From positions 4,960,001 through 5,024,000 of the forward strand of contig JAGTWJ010000019.1 of assembly GCA_020064725.1 (NCBI GenBank): DNA of 64,000 nt. The letters are read 5' to 3'. The notes beneath the pieces are model-generated. The model was not told the origin of the DNA. It searched no databases and saw only the letters and a list, made by a program, of their open reading frames with translations. The stretch is from Drechslerella dactyloides (Eukaryota > Ascomycota > Orbiliomycetes > Orbiliales > Orbiliaceae). Position 1 is the stretch's first letter. Each line of letters opens with the position of its first letter. Positions 1 to 10,539 of this stretch are shown here, piece after piece. A program made the position numbers and the translations under genes.

Positions 1-221
1 CGTATATTCTTTTCTTCGGGCAGGTTGGCAGGTGCGCGTTTGCACGATGCTGCGTTGCGCCCCGCATCCTTCGAATCCCATCTCGCACCGCTGGACGCCG
101 CCACGCTATATCGCTCGCCGACGATAATTAATAAGACCTTACGCATCGACGCTCCAGCGCACCGGAGCAAGCTACCTATCTATCCATCCCTCAATCCATC
201 CGCTACATTCCGTCCTCCATC

Positions 222-1490
222 ATGGGCTTCTTCAAGCGACGAAAGAAGCTGACGCTCGGCCTCCGCATCCGCCAGAGCCTCCATCGAGCACTCGCCTCGG
301 ACCCGCCGCCAATGGAGGAGAAAAATCCTTCGCCAGTCACGGCGGACGTCACTCCAGCCGACAGCCACGATCGGACGAGCAGCGGCCGGTCGACGTCGGC
401 TGCGATCATACTCAACCCGGACGTGGAGTCCCAGATCCTGCTTCTCCCCGCGGAACTGCTCCGGGACATCTTCTCCTACCTCGACTCCGCGGACCTCCAG
501 GCCCTCTACGACACGCACCCCCGCTTCCGAGCCATCGTCTACGAGCACCGCTCCTTCCTCTGCCGAGAGCTCGCCGAGCGCAATCTCCGCTACTACGCCC
601 GGTACCTCAAGCCGGCATACTTTGACCTGCAGCGCGAATCCCGCGCCCAGTTCCTCGGCAAGGACGCCGCGTGGACGGCGTCGAGCGAGTACGGCGACGA
701 CAGCTCCACGAACAGCAAGATATCAACATGGTATCTCCGACTGTGCAAGCTGGATAGAGTCACGAAGGAGCTGTACGCGCTCATGCCGGACGACGAGAAC
801 GAATGGGAGACGGAGTATCTCCGCATCCAGGGTCTCTCGCCGTCGCAGTATAATCCGCGCGTGTGGCCGCGGCCGGGCAACCCGATGTTCTACTTTGCGC
901 ACACCATAATCTCGTTCTACCAGTACAACTCGCTCGTAAAGGCGCCCAAGGACAGCCTGAACCATTTTCGGGTGCGGGATATCAAGCCCGTGTGTCGGTG
1001 CGCGCAGGGGTATTTCCGGTCGACGGCGCACCTGGGCATTCTCTGCGCGGTGTACATGGCCTGTTTGAAGTACAACACGCCGAGTAACGGTAGCGGCGAG
1101 GATAGCATTGGTAAAGACCACACGATACTGGCGCCGTATCTGCCGGAGTTTGGCGGCGGACTGGGGAACTACCTTCGCGGGACTAGGGTTTCCGTTAAGG
1201 AATTGTTCAAGATGGTGGTCGTCGTCATGCATCCTGCGAATCTGCTCAAGGTGATCAAGGAGCCGAGCCTCGAGACCATGTCTCGATTAAGAATCGTCCT
1301 GGAGACGCTGAAGAAGGTGCTGGTGCGCAACGAGGAGGAGCGGCGGAGGAGCGGCGTGGCGAGGACGTACACGAAGGGGCTGGAGATGATGGAGGGGTTC
1401 GCGCGTTACTGGGAAGAAGTGGCGGACGAGGACGAGCGGCAGAAGCTGTGGTACTTTGAGGACTGGGACCGGCTCGGACCGCTCAGGTAG
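222..1490 (+). CDS. F-box domain protein
   Basis: Single-exon reading frame of 422 codons from the first ATG after a CT-rich leader, ending TAG. Residues about 71-110 form an F-box: a LLPAELLRDIFSYL core followed by DLQALYDTHPRFRAIVYE. F-box proteins bridge substrates to SKP1-cullin E3 ubiquitin ligases. The first 70 residues are basic then Ser/Pro/Thr-rich and probably disordered (FKRRKK near the N terminus). The rest is helical-looking with no recognised substrate-binding repeat (no WD40, LRR or Kelch), as in many fungus-specific F-box proteins, so the target is unknown. It converges on the DM9 gene, with under 300 nt between the two stop codons. The F-box call is solid; the function beyond adaptor is not inferable. 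Confidence 0.85.
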   Translation: MGFFKRRKKLTLGLRIRQSLHRALASDPPPMEEKNPSPVTADVTPADSHDRTSSGRSTSAAIILNPDVESQILLLPAELLRDIFSYLDSADLQALYDTHPRFRAIVYEHRSFLCRELAERNLRYYARYLKPAYFDLQRESRAQFLGKDAAWTASSEYGDDSSTNSKISTWYLRLCKLDRVTKELYALMPDDENEWETEYLRIQGLSPSQYNPRVWPRPGNPMFYFAHTIISFYQYNSLVKAPKDSLNHFRVRDIKPVCRCAQGYFRSTAHLGILCAVYMACLKYNTPSNGSGEDSIGKDHTILAPYLPEFGGGLGNYLRGTRVSVKELFKMVVVVMHPANLLKVIKEPSLETMSRLRIVLETLKKVLVRNEEERRRSGVARTYTKGLEMMEGFARYWEEVADEDERQKLWYFEDWDRLGPLR

Positions 1491-1776
1491 GATGAAGAAA
1501 CGGCATACATCGCGGCATATAATTCGTGGGTTGACAGCATATATATCGCGGCATATAATGGTACATGTTAATTTATTGTAATTAGATGAGGACACGACAT
1601 GTTTATGTTTGATGACACTTGCGTGCTGCGCTGCTACAATAATATAATCCTGCGCTCCATCTTTGATGATTTCCAGCGATGGCTTACTTCCAGCATCTGT
1701 TTCTTCGTTAGTCCTGTATATATTCACGATCGAATAATCTCTACTGTCAATGTGAAGTAGCACGGACGGTCTGCAC

Positions 1777-4423
1777 TTACAAGATTTCGCAGTCCTCTTT
1801 TTCGACAACTGAATCTCCGGAAAGGAACTGGCCGCCGTTCTGTATAAATCTAGGCGTTAGAAAATATAAGTGCACCGAGCCGGGATATAGATTCGCACTC
1901 ACCAGGTGTGGAGCAGCCTTGCCAGGCACTTTGTGTCCATCAATATCCGCGAGAGCATGATAGAAGGTCTTCTTCTCAGCATCATGTCCGCCGAGGATGG
2001 CCACACGACCATCCGGTATCGCCCCCTTTTTCGACGGTACAAACTCCATACTCTCAGGCGTGAACGGGAGGAAGTCGAACTCCCCATCGTGAGCGACCGC
2101 CTTTCCTTCCCATGCGACACGACACTTGTCCGCGCCGCGATCCGGCGCGACTTCGCACGGGTGGATTCCGCTGTTGAAGTTAAGAGCCGAGGCGAGGTAC
2201 AGCGGCTTCCCATCGGCGTCGGCACCCACAGGCGCCCTGGTGATATAAGGCGCCGGTAGGTCCTTCGCGGCGGTCATAGGGATCCGCTGGCCGTGGGAGA
2301 TGTGCGGGCTGCGTAAGTGGTGGATTATCCCATCGAGTTCCTTGAGGTGCAGCGGCTCCGTGCCGTCCTCTTGCTCCTCCCAGAAGATCTGGCGATGGTC
2401 GACCTTTTCGGTGCTGCCGTCTTCGCGCTCGACGATGATCTTGTCGCCTTCCTGCCCTGCGAATCGGGCGACGGGTTTGGCAGAGGCGGTGGTCTTCTTC
2501 TGATAGTTTTCCTTCAGGTCGTCCGCGATGAGCTCGCCAGGGTACCATTCTAGCTTGCCGTCGTTGAATTTGACTAGGTATTCGAAATGCTCGGTCCAGC
2601 CGCCGTAGAGCTCGTCCGTGGCGGGCACGGGGACCTTGACGTGGCGACAGTGCAGGATGGCCTCCGGTGTGTCCTCGACGATTTCCATGTCGTCCGCGTT
2701 GGCGACCATGAGGTAGCGGATGGGCAGGAAGACGGGGCCCAGGTGGTCCTTCGTGGAGTTCGATGCACCTTCGCCGGTTACGGCGGCGGATCCGGCGAGC
2801 GGTGCCTTTGGGGCGAACCTGCGGACCTTGCCGGCGGCGGCGGGGTGGTCTCGGATGAGCTTGAGGATGCCGGTGGGCAGGTGGTCGAGCCAGGGGACTT
2901 CCTCGGCGAAGGAGCCCTTGATTGTCTTTTCGATGATGGGGGCGTAGCGGGAGGGTTCGAGGCCGTACTGACGCTCCGCTTTCAGGTCGACGCGGATGAC
3001 GCCTTTGTATACGACTCCCTCTTCGGCTCTTTGTTCTTCGGTCATGCGGTCGAGATCGGCTTTTTGGTCTTCAGTGATGGAGTCGAGTTCGGCCTGCTCC
3101 AGATCGCGCGTGAAGACCTGTACCATCGATTTATCTTAGCCATTTGCTTGGTCGTGTACATTGGGAGATCGGAGGTTGACGTACTTTGAAAGTCTTGATT
3201 TTGATGGAGTGCGAGCCGGCTTTGACGGCAGTGCCGGGGTTCTTCGTGCGATACTTCTCGACAACCTCCCGATGGTCTATCGCCTTCTGCGCCCAGTAGC
3301 TGTACGCCCGGTCCTCGTTGCCAAAGTTGAGGAACATCATCGTTGCATCGTCGTCTTCGAAGACATTGGGCCAAATCTTGCGGTGTAGCGGAATCCGATC
3401 GGGGTCTCCTCTATCTTTCTCTTTCTTACCCCCGGACGGTCCGGGTTCTTCGCCATCTGCTGGGCCGGCAAGTTCAGCATCTGCGGGTGGCGCGGCGGGG
3501 TCAGTCGAGGGCGGGTTGAGTTCGGTGAGTTCCTCGGCGTCGCGGAAGCCTGGGAGCTTTCGTCGGGTGAATACTTCTTCCTTGTGCGGGAAGATGCGCT
3601 GGTTGTCGCCGGATTTGAAGCTTTCGACGCCCTCTTTCGAGACGAAACGCCAGAGACTGCGGCCCTCCACTCGGTAGATCTGACGTTCGACCGCCGTTAG
3701 CTGATAGGAATTGGAGCTACGAGATGAAAAGTAGGGGTACGCACGGTTGTGGTCTTGACTTTGGGCTTGAAGCCCGAGCTGCCCATCACACCGTCCGAGG
3801 CGACGATGGCGATGCCGTCGAAGATGTCGCCGTTGATTTTCTCGCCCTTCTCGATGCCCTTGACGACGTTGGTGCCGACGCCAACGAGGCCCTGCGGGTC
3901 GTACTTGCCATGCCGTGCGCTCTCAATTCCTATAGTTGTAGTTCAGCCAATGCTGATAATGTTACAGAAACGTAGGGGATGGAGAATGGTACCGGTGAAA
4001 ATGCCGTCGGCGGCGACGCCGGCTACGACGCCTGCTAGGACCGGTGCGGCGAGACCGCCTGACGCTCCGGTGAGGGCTGCGGCGGCTAAGACGACGGAGG
4101 TCCTGGTTGCCGCTTCCTCTGAGTGGATGAACCCTTCCTTGTCGCCGAGGGCAAGATGGACGAATCCTATATTTATATAACTTAGTCACATTCCAATCCA
4201 TGACTAATATCCTACCAGAAGCTGGAGAAGCTGGAATATATATATACGCACCCTTGATGTGTCCGACGACGGGAATGCCGTCGGCGAGGTCGCCCACCGT
4301 CTTGAGCGGGTGGTGTATCCACGCATCGACGAACTCATCTTGCGTCTTCTTCGCGCCGTCCTCGTCGCCCGTGACGGCCTGGAATAGCGACTTGAGCTGC
4401 GATATCACCGGAACAGTCGTCAT
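1777..4423 (-). CDS. DM9/DUF3421-type multidomain protein (six exons)
   Basis: Proposed exons: 4423-4252, 4166-3993, 3929-3745, 3679-3185, 3117-1903 and 1839-1777, giving 767 aa; every join keeps frame. The C-terminal ~130 residues carry two DM9-like half repeats (GADADGKPLYLA with GIHPCEVAP, then IPDGRVAILGG with GHKVPGKAAP), the pattern of DUF3421/DM9 proteins, some of which bind carbohydrate in animals. The N-terminal ~120 residues contain an HPLKTVGDLADGIPVVGHIKG stretch, then a long Ala/Gly/Val-rich helix-like segment. The middle (about 175-345) has a compact Tyr/Trp/Phe-rich domain (VEGRSLWRFVSKEG, LNFGNEDRAYSYW) split by a Pro/acidic linker. No signal peptide is evident. It shares a 469-nt divergent promoter region with PEX2. 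The exon 2 donor (GTACCA) is weak. DM9 call moderate; the other domains are unrecognised. Confidence 0.7.
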
Positions 4424-4892
4424 CGTCCTATATATCGATCAGGTTAGCGCACCCTGACTCGCGCGCGGATGTGAAATTCGATGGGATTGTCACATTACCG
4501 TCGAACATTCGATCGAGAAGACGCAGTGATTAAATAGGCATGTCCATCGCCGCGGGTGGAAATGCTCCGTGGCCGGCGGCCGGAATGCAGGTCCTGCAAC
4601 GTTTGTGGAGCCGCGTCGAGGTGCCCGATATCACCATCTCATCGGATTCAAAAAAGTGGATTGTGTGTTGCGGCTGTTGCAGCGTCCGCGCTCGGCTAAG
4701 GCGGGCAGGCACGAGCGTCGCTCTCCAGCCGCGGCTTCTGTTTCGCTGGGAGGAAAGGAACGTCAACAACATTTTTGCCGGCCGGCCCACACCGCCCATC
4801 AACCTCGCATTCACCCGCCCACCGCGACACATCGCCACCACCCACGACACGCCGACGTGCACTACGAATACAGCACCGATATAGATCCCGCG
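4424..4892. promoter_or_regulatory. Divergent promoter region between the DM9 gene and PEX2
   Basis: 469 nt separating two start codons that point away from each other. It must hold both 5' leaders. The PEX2 side is CACC-rich with no obvious TATA box. The PEX2 frame stays open upstream of its ATG, so a longer N terminus is not excluded, but there is no in-frame ATG before 4893. Confidence 0.5.
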
Positions 4893-6547
4893 ATGGCGAA
4901 TCGCATGGCGCCGCCGAATATATCATGGGTCGAGGCCCAGCGACGCGCCCAGGCGCGGATAGCAGACCTGGCCGTCCAGCGCGCTCAGGAGGCCAAGTCG
5001 GCGACCGCAGCCTCCCGCCTGCTCGGCCTGTCGCCGCTGAGCGAGATCACGGCCAAGGGGTCGAGTTTCCGCGTGGGACAGCTGGACACGGAGCTGCTGG
5101 ACGCGGAGCTGCTGGAGCTGCTTAAGGGGCAGCTGTGGAGCGCCATCAAGTATTTCAACGTGGGTCACCAACCATTCTGAGAGTCTTCGCGCGGGGAGAG
5201 ACGTTGGATAAACGGTGAATGGCTTGCTAACGGGCGTAGCTGGTGCAGCCGTCGGTGAAGGAGCATTACGAGATCGAGTTTGTCGCGCTGCTGCGGTTCA
5301 TCCTGTTCAAGCTTACGATCTGGGACAACAATGCGACGTACGGCGCCGCCTTACAAAACCTCGCCTACGCCGACGCCCGGCGGAACGGTTCGTTATACGC
5401 CTTTTCTTTTCCTCCAGGAGAGCATACGCTGATGACGGGATTAGATGCAATCGACACGCCGCCGTCGCGGACGCAAAAGACGCTGTACGGCCTGGTGACG
5501 GTTCTCGGCCGCTACCTCTACGACAAACTCGACTCGCACATCTTGCAGAACGCATCCGCCGGTCTGGATTTCGACGAATCCCCCTTCTACCGCACCCTCT
5601 CCCGCGCAATGAGCAACCTGACAACAATTCACTCCATCGCCTCGTTCGTCAGCCTGTTAACCTTCCTCTCGAATGGGCGCTACCGCACGCTGCTCGACCG
5701 GCTGCTGCGCATGAAGCTCGTCACGCCGACACGGCATGTCCGGCGCGAAGTCAGTTTTGAGTATCTCAACCGGCAGCTGGTCTGGCATGCGTTTACCGAG
5801 TTTCTGCTGTTCATACTGCCCATCGTCGGCATCGCGCGGTGGCGGCGGTGGCTCGGCAAGCTGTGGCGGAAGGCCGTGCTGCTCATCCGCCGGTCGCGCG
5901 GCGCGGACGAAGACGACACAGCGACGGCGAGTACGAACGACGGCGTGCTCGGTTTCCTACCGGAACGGACGTGCGCGATATGCTACTCCGAGTCGAGTCC
6001 CGAAGACGTGCTGAACAACCCCGGCGGTGCCGCGACGTCCAGCTCGAACGACGTGACGAACCCTTACGAGGCGGTAGAGTGCGGGCACGTCTACTGCTAC
6101 GTGTGCATCGCCTCGAAAATCGAACTGGAAGAAGGCGAAGGCTGGTCCTGCCTCCGGTGCAACAGCATCGTAAAGCGCTGCCGCCCCTGGCGCGCCGGCG
6201 TCGTCGGCCTGACGCTCTTCGAGGGGGAGAAGTCCGACGCTGTAACTTCCGACGGCGGGGAATTGACGCTGCTGAGTCCGCGTGAGGAACACGGGCTGGA
6301 CGACATAATCGAGCACGTGGAAGACGACTACGATGACGACGACGACCCGATCAATGAAGCACTGCCGGAGGTGGTCTATGCCGGCGGCGCGGTGGACGAG
6401 GACGAGGACAGCGACGGGACGCCGACGGAGAGGGGCGGGAACGATGCGGGGTATTATATGAAGGGGGTGGTCGAGGATGATAGCAACTATGCGACGGCGG
6501 ACGACGGGGAGATTGACGAGCTTGAGGTCCGGCCGTGGGAGCGGTAA
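4893..6547 (+). CDS. pex2: Peroxisome biogenesis factor 2 (RING E3 of the PTS receptor export complex)
   Basis: Exons 4893-5159 and 5240-6547 (intron GTGGGT...GCTAAC...GTAG) give 524 aa. The N-terminal half matches the Pex2/Pex12 N-terminal membrane domain (exon junction FN-LVQPSVKEHYEIE, then ALLRFILFKLTIW). A hydrophobic helix lies at WHAFTEFLLFILPIVG. A RING finger starts near residue 334 with CAICY, followed by ECGHVYCYVC and CLRC, giving the Cys/His zinc ligands. A very acidic tail (DDYDDDDDP) follows. With PEX10 and PEX12, PEX2 forms the peroxisomal-membrane ubiquitin ligase that ubiquitinates the PEX5 receptor for recycling. The ATG at 4893 is the first in-frame one. The insertion in the RING between its first and second Cys pairs (about 25 residues, Ser/Asn-rich) is long but plausible for fungi. 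Confidence 0.93.
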
Positions 6548-7705
6548 CCGCTATTTCCCACCTATTTTATTTACGTTATCGCTTTCTTCTTCATATTTTT
6601 TATATTATGTTTGTAGTTGTATGACCGATCCTGCCATTTCAGCGAGGGAGGGAGGGAGGGAGGGAAGGTGTCGGCCGACATGGATGGATGGGTACGGCAT
6701 TTGGCTTCATGTATAGATAGATTTTTCGGGTATATGGGGAGTACATATGCGCATGCTAATGATAACTGTATTACCGCTACTTCACTCTTATACTCAATGC
6801 TGGATCCTGAGGACATTGTTCCAGCGTAATTCGAACCGGTCTCGACCTGCGAGACAAGTCTCGACACCAGCAATAAAGCCTGGCAGCAGTGAGCGTAAAC
6901 ATCTGATTCTCGCGTGTCTAATCTACTGGGAGTATAAAATAACTTGATATACTGGCTAGACAGGTGCGTTTATCAGAGGGTATACAGGCAGTACAGCATG
7001 ATTGGAGACAGAGTAGACGGACGCGGGTGCAACGGTCATGTATATATATAATCTAACGACAAGCGCGATATAAGCCGGGCATGGCGGTCACCAAGATCAT
7101 AAGCTTCTCACGGCGGTCTGGGCTGTCTGAATCGGGACTGGTGGGTCACTCCCGTCGTGCATGAAATCGTGCGATCCATTCAGGTACGGATCGTTCAAAA
7201 GTGCAAAACTTGCATTCGTCACCTGCATACATTTTAACACAACAGCACAGCATCCATCCATGCACGAAATATATTAATCACTCCAAGTCAGGTCGAAATT
7301 AGGATGCGAAAATTCCAAACTAGGACAGAAGTATTCAAGACAAGTTGACTTTGATTCCGTGGGGTTTTCATTTTGGTTCTATTATCATTAATAAGCATAA
7401 TAGAGGTTGTGGAAAAGTATGTAGGAGAATCTAAATTACATAGGGAATAACGGTCGATGGATCGGTCGGGTCGGGTCGGTCGGTTTGGTTTACGAGAATG
7501 GTATGTTATGTTTTATTCGGATGAAAAGAAAAGAAAATGCCTGACTGACGGATCGGACGACAGGGACGACGGAACGAAATGCGGACCTCCAAAAACTCCA
7601 GCTAAAAATGTACCACAGCGGAAAGATACGAACGGAAGAGAAAAACAAATGCATTATGCAGATGCGAGAGTAAACCGTGACATGGACATGATGGAAAGAC
7701 AGTTT
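6548..7705. other. Intergenic region with GGGA microsatellite
   Basis: 1.16 kb between PEX2 and the KNH-type gene, which converge here. It holds both 3' regions. A (GGGA)n microsatellite lies at about 6644-6667, and AT-rich sequence with short TATATATA runs follows. No further gene is supported. Confidence 0.6.
6644..6667 (+). repeat. (GGGA)n microsatellite
   Basis: Five to six perfect GAGG/GGGA units directly downstream of PEX2. A G-run repeat of this kind can form a G-quadruplex on the + strand, i.e. on the sense strand of the PEX2 3' region. Confidence 0.85.
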
Positions 7706-9046
7706 TTAAAACTTGGCAGTGTCAAAGTCGAAACCGGAGACCTTGGGGATGCTGCCGATTTGGGGTGTGCTGTCCCGGCCGCTGCTGGGCCCGCCGCTGT
7801 TGCTGCCGTCGGACGACAACCGGTCCTGGCCTGCGGGGGTTTGGGATCTCGGCTCCGGGGTGAGGAGTCGCGGCTGCGGTGTTGTCGGGTGTGAAGTTGG
7901 TGATTGCGAAGGTAGAGGCGACTGTGAGGGCAGCGGCGAGGGGGATCGCTGCTGCGGCCGCGAGACATCCGTGGAGGAGCCTTCGCGGGACTCTTCCTTG
8001 ATCTGCTCGATGGTACCCGCGGTCCTAGGGCGTTCCGTGTCGCTGTTGACGGTGGTGCCGTCGATGGAACCCGTTCTGGCGCCGGCGCGGTCGATGGAGG
8101 GTTTGGGGGAGGTGGGGTCGACGTCCGGCTTGACGGAGGCGGAGGCGGAGGTGGTGGGGCGGGGGATTTCGCGGGAGTCGAGTTCCATGACCATGAACTG
8201 TTGGTTGCTGCCGCCGGTGGCGGAGGGGGCGGACATTTCGAAGGCTTCCTGCTGCATGGCGGGGAGCTCGGCGAGGGGGATGCTGCCGGCGTCCGGGTGG
8301 GCGAGGCCGCCCTTGACGTCGAGGCTCTTGTCGGACTTTCTGGCGGCGGCGGCAACCGCACCGGCACCACCGCTGGACTTCTTCTCGCCAGTTTCAATGT
8401 CGTCGAGGTGGGCGGCGCCCCGCTTGGCGGCTTCGACTTTCTTTTGGTTGCGTTTGCGCATCCAGATGAAGCCGACGACGGCGATGAGGATGACTACGAC
8501 GACGGCACCGATGGCGCCGCCGATGATGGCGCCGTTCGACGATGACGAGGAGGAGCCACCGGAATTCGGGGAGGAGTTGTTGGGGCTGGTCGAGTTTGAT
8601 GAGGCGCCGGGGGAGACGGCGGGGGTGGAGGGCCCGGTGGCATTGTCGGAGGGAGAGTCGGTAGGGGAGGTGGGAGAGGCGCGGGAGGTGGTCGAGGAGG
8701 GAGCAGAGGAGCCGGCGGCGACGATTTCGAAGGGTTTGGAGCCGGCGGTTTGGAAGTTGGAGGGGGTGATGAGGATGTAGTAGTTATTGCGGGGGGTGAG
8801 GGTATCTGGGACGTCCCATTGATAGGTGCCAGAGTTGTCGGTGGCGGAGACGATGGAGGTGCAGCCGAGGCCGGAGCCGTAGCAGTAGGAGAGGCCGATG
8901 GTTTCCGAGTCGTCGGGGACCCAGGTGATCTTGAGAGGTTGGCCGGCGATGGCTTTGAGGCCGGCGGTGGGGTTGGTGATGGTGATGGCGGCGTGTGCGA
9001 GGGCGAGGAGGGCGGACAGCGCGAAGAGGAGGGACGATGGAGGCAT
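7706..9046 (-). CDS. Single-pass membrane protein with Kre9/KNH-like ectodomain
   Basis: 446 aa, one exon. I chose the ATG at 9044-9046 because it opens a classical signal peptide (MPPSSLLFALSALLALAHA). An in-frame upstream ATG would bury it behind 17 polar residues. Residues about 21-110 (ITITNPTAGLKAIAGQPLKITW...YQWDVP...YYILI...FEIV) fit the Kre9/KNH N-terminal, Ser-Thr-rich GPI-anchored family (PF10342), found in fungal wall proteins linked to beta-1,6-glucan assembly. A Ser/Thr/Asn-rich stalk follows (about 113-170). Then comes a strong membrane helix (about 173-195, GAIIGGAIGAVVVVILIAVVGF) with a basic stop-transfer RKRNQKK. The cytoplasmic tail of ~250 residues is Ser/Pro/Thr-rich and probably disordered. 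A true transmembrane segment with a long tail argues for a wall sensor-like protein and against a GPI-anchored one. Its 5' leader lies in a striking pyrimidine tract. Confidence 0.8.
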   Translation of the reverse strand: MPPSSLLFALSALLALAHAAITITNPTAGLKAIAGQPLKITWVPDDSETIGLSYCYGSGLGCTSIVSATDNSGTYQWDVPDTLTPRNNYYILITPSNFQTAGSKPFEIVAAGSSAPSSTTSRASPTSPTDSPSDNATGPSTPAVSPGASSNSTSPNNSSPNSGGSSSSSSNGAIIGGAIGAVVVVILIAVVGFIWMRKRNQKKVEAAKRGAAHLDDIETGEKKSSGGAGAVAAAARKSDKSLDVKGGLAHPDAGSIPLAELPAMQQEAFEMSAPSATGGSNQQFMVMELDSREIPRPTTSASASVKPDVDPTSPKPSIDRAGARTGSIDGTTVNSDTERPRTAGTIEQIKEESREGSSTDVSRPQQRSPSPLPSQSPLPSQSPTSHPTTPQPRLLTPEPRSQTPAGQDRLSSDGSNSGGPSSGRDSTPQIGSIPKVSGFDFDTAKF

Positions 9047-9234
9047 CTTGAAAGCCGGCGAGGAGCCTCGTGGGCCGTGACCAGCGATGTCGGTCAATAG
9101 ATGGTTGATTGAATGATTGGGTCTTTTGATCGAGATTGAATGAATGGGGTCGTGTAATCAATTGCGATGGGGAAGGATATTGTCGATGGGAGGGCAAGAA
9201 CACCACCAACAACAGCAGAACAAGAACAATGAAT

Positions 9235-9620
9235 GGAAATTGATGGAGAAAGGGAGACAGGCGGCGGAGGGCAAGAGTAGGATCGGAGGAAGGAGAAGAA
9301 GAAAAGAAAGGAAGAAGAAACGAGGGCAGGGAGCCGACTGAGACGAGACTGTCGGGATGGCAGGAGGTGCCGGGGCAAAACGAGTGTCGACGCAGACGAG
9401 TGAATCAGCGAGGGTCTACTCCGAACGATGGAGATGGAAGGAGGAAAAGAAAGGAAGAAAGAACGAGCGGAGGAACGAACGAGAGAAAGAAAGCGAGAGA
9501 GAGGAAGGGAGAGAGGGAGCAGGGGAGGGTCACACGATCGCCAACAAGCCCGTCGACGGAGGAAAAGAAAGACAAGAAGGGAAGAGAACGAACGAAAGAA
9601 AAAGAGATGAGGGTGTTGCC
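9235..9620 (-). promoter_or_regulatory. Polypyrimidine promoter/5' leader tract of the KNH-type gene
   Basis: About 380 nt in which the + strand is almost only A and G, so the transcribed (-) strand reads as CT-rich sequence 190-575 nt upstream of the start codon. CT-rich tracts near transcription starts are common in highly expressed filamentous-fungal genes; this one is unusually long. No TATA box was seen. Confidence 0.6.
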
Positions 9621-10539
9621 GGGAGTACTTCGCACTGTGACAAAGACTGCCGTTGGAAGAAGACCCCTTTTGCCCGCGAGATGCTGCTACCTCCCGCGGA
9701 AAGAGATTGCGGCCGCTCTTCCCTGCACTTCTTCCCCTGCAGCCAATCACAGCGGCCTCCGCCGGCCATGACGACACTCCCATCTCCGCCTAAATCGCTC
9801 TCTCTCACTCTCTCGTAGCGGACTAGCGCAGGCTCTTCCGTAGACTGGCCGACGTAACGATGGGCATCCAACGGTGGTGCCTATTTTGGGACCGAGCTCG
9901 TCGTGTCGAAGCTGTCGAACGCTGTCGAGCCGAGGTCACCCAACATACAGCCTGCATGCACCTGGCCATCTCTGCCACCTCGCTTGCAACCACACTTCTC
10001 CCGTTGTGTCCATCCAGCGCAGCGGATTGCCGGTCCAGTGACCAATGGCCGGTGGGTGGCATGCAGGTGGACGGGTGGGCATATAACCGGGCGTCGCCGT
10101 GCATGCAGTAGTGCCGCCAACACGGGCAGCTCGTCTGAAATATACACTGCGATCACATCAACATCACCCTTTCATTGACTCCAGGCGGTCAGTTTTTTCC
10201 ACTCACAATCGATACTGTCATCTGCCACGTATGTATGTATGTGTACCTCTGTGCATACGCCATGTGGATAACGTGCGTTGCATTGACACTCGAGTGACTG
10301 TCAGGATGTACGATTATGTAATCCCGCCGACGTCGCTCTCTCCCCGTCTCTCTCAACCTCACTTCAATGGATCGATGGACTGGATCGATGGAACGAATAC
10401 TGATGAACGGACGAATTCAATGGATGGAAGAAGAAGAATGAATGAATGAACGGAGGATGGATCGTTGTCGGGACGATGTGTTGCCGGTGAGGTTCCAGCC
10501 CACAGCCACATTTTCCCCTTCCATCATTACCACGGTATC
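9621..10539. other. Intergenic region, no gene recognised
   Basis: Upstream region of the KNH-type gene and 3' region of the GPI-type gene. It contains two TGCATGCA octamers (9953-9960 and 10100-10107). Near 10366-10460 there is an imperfect GATG/GAATG-rich repeat. No coding region is supported. Confidence 0.5.

Noticed and set aside
2587..3189. Plus-strand frame of 200 codons inside the DM9 gene
   Set aside because: Antisense shadow of exon 5 of the minus-strand gene, with no signature of its own.
6823..6840. TTCGAACCGG resembling a reverse-strand tRNA B box
   Set aside because: The bases either side cannot form a T stem, and no acceptor stem pairs.
7713..8780. Long open frame (355 codons) on the plus strand opposite the KNH-type gene
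   Set aside because: It is the mirror of a GC-rich, Ser/Pro-coding gene on the minus strand. Its composition is Gly/Glu/Val-rich low complexity, with no domain.
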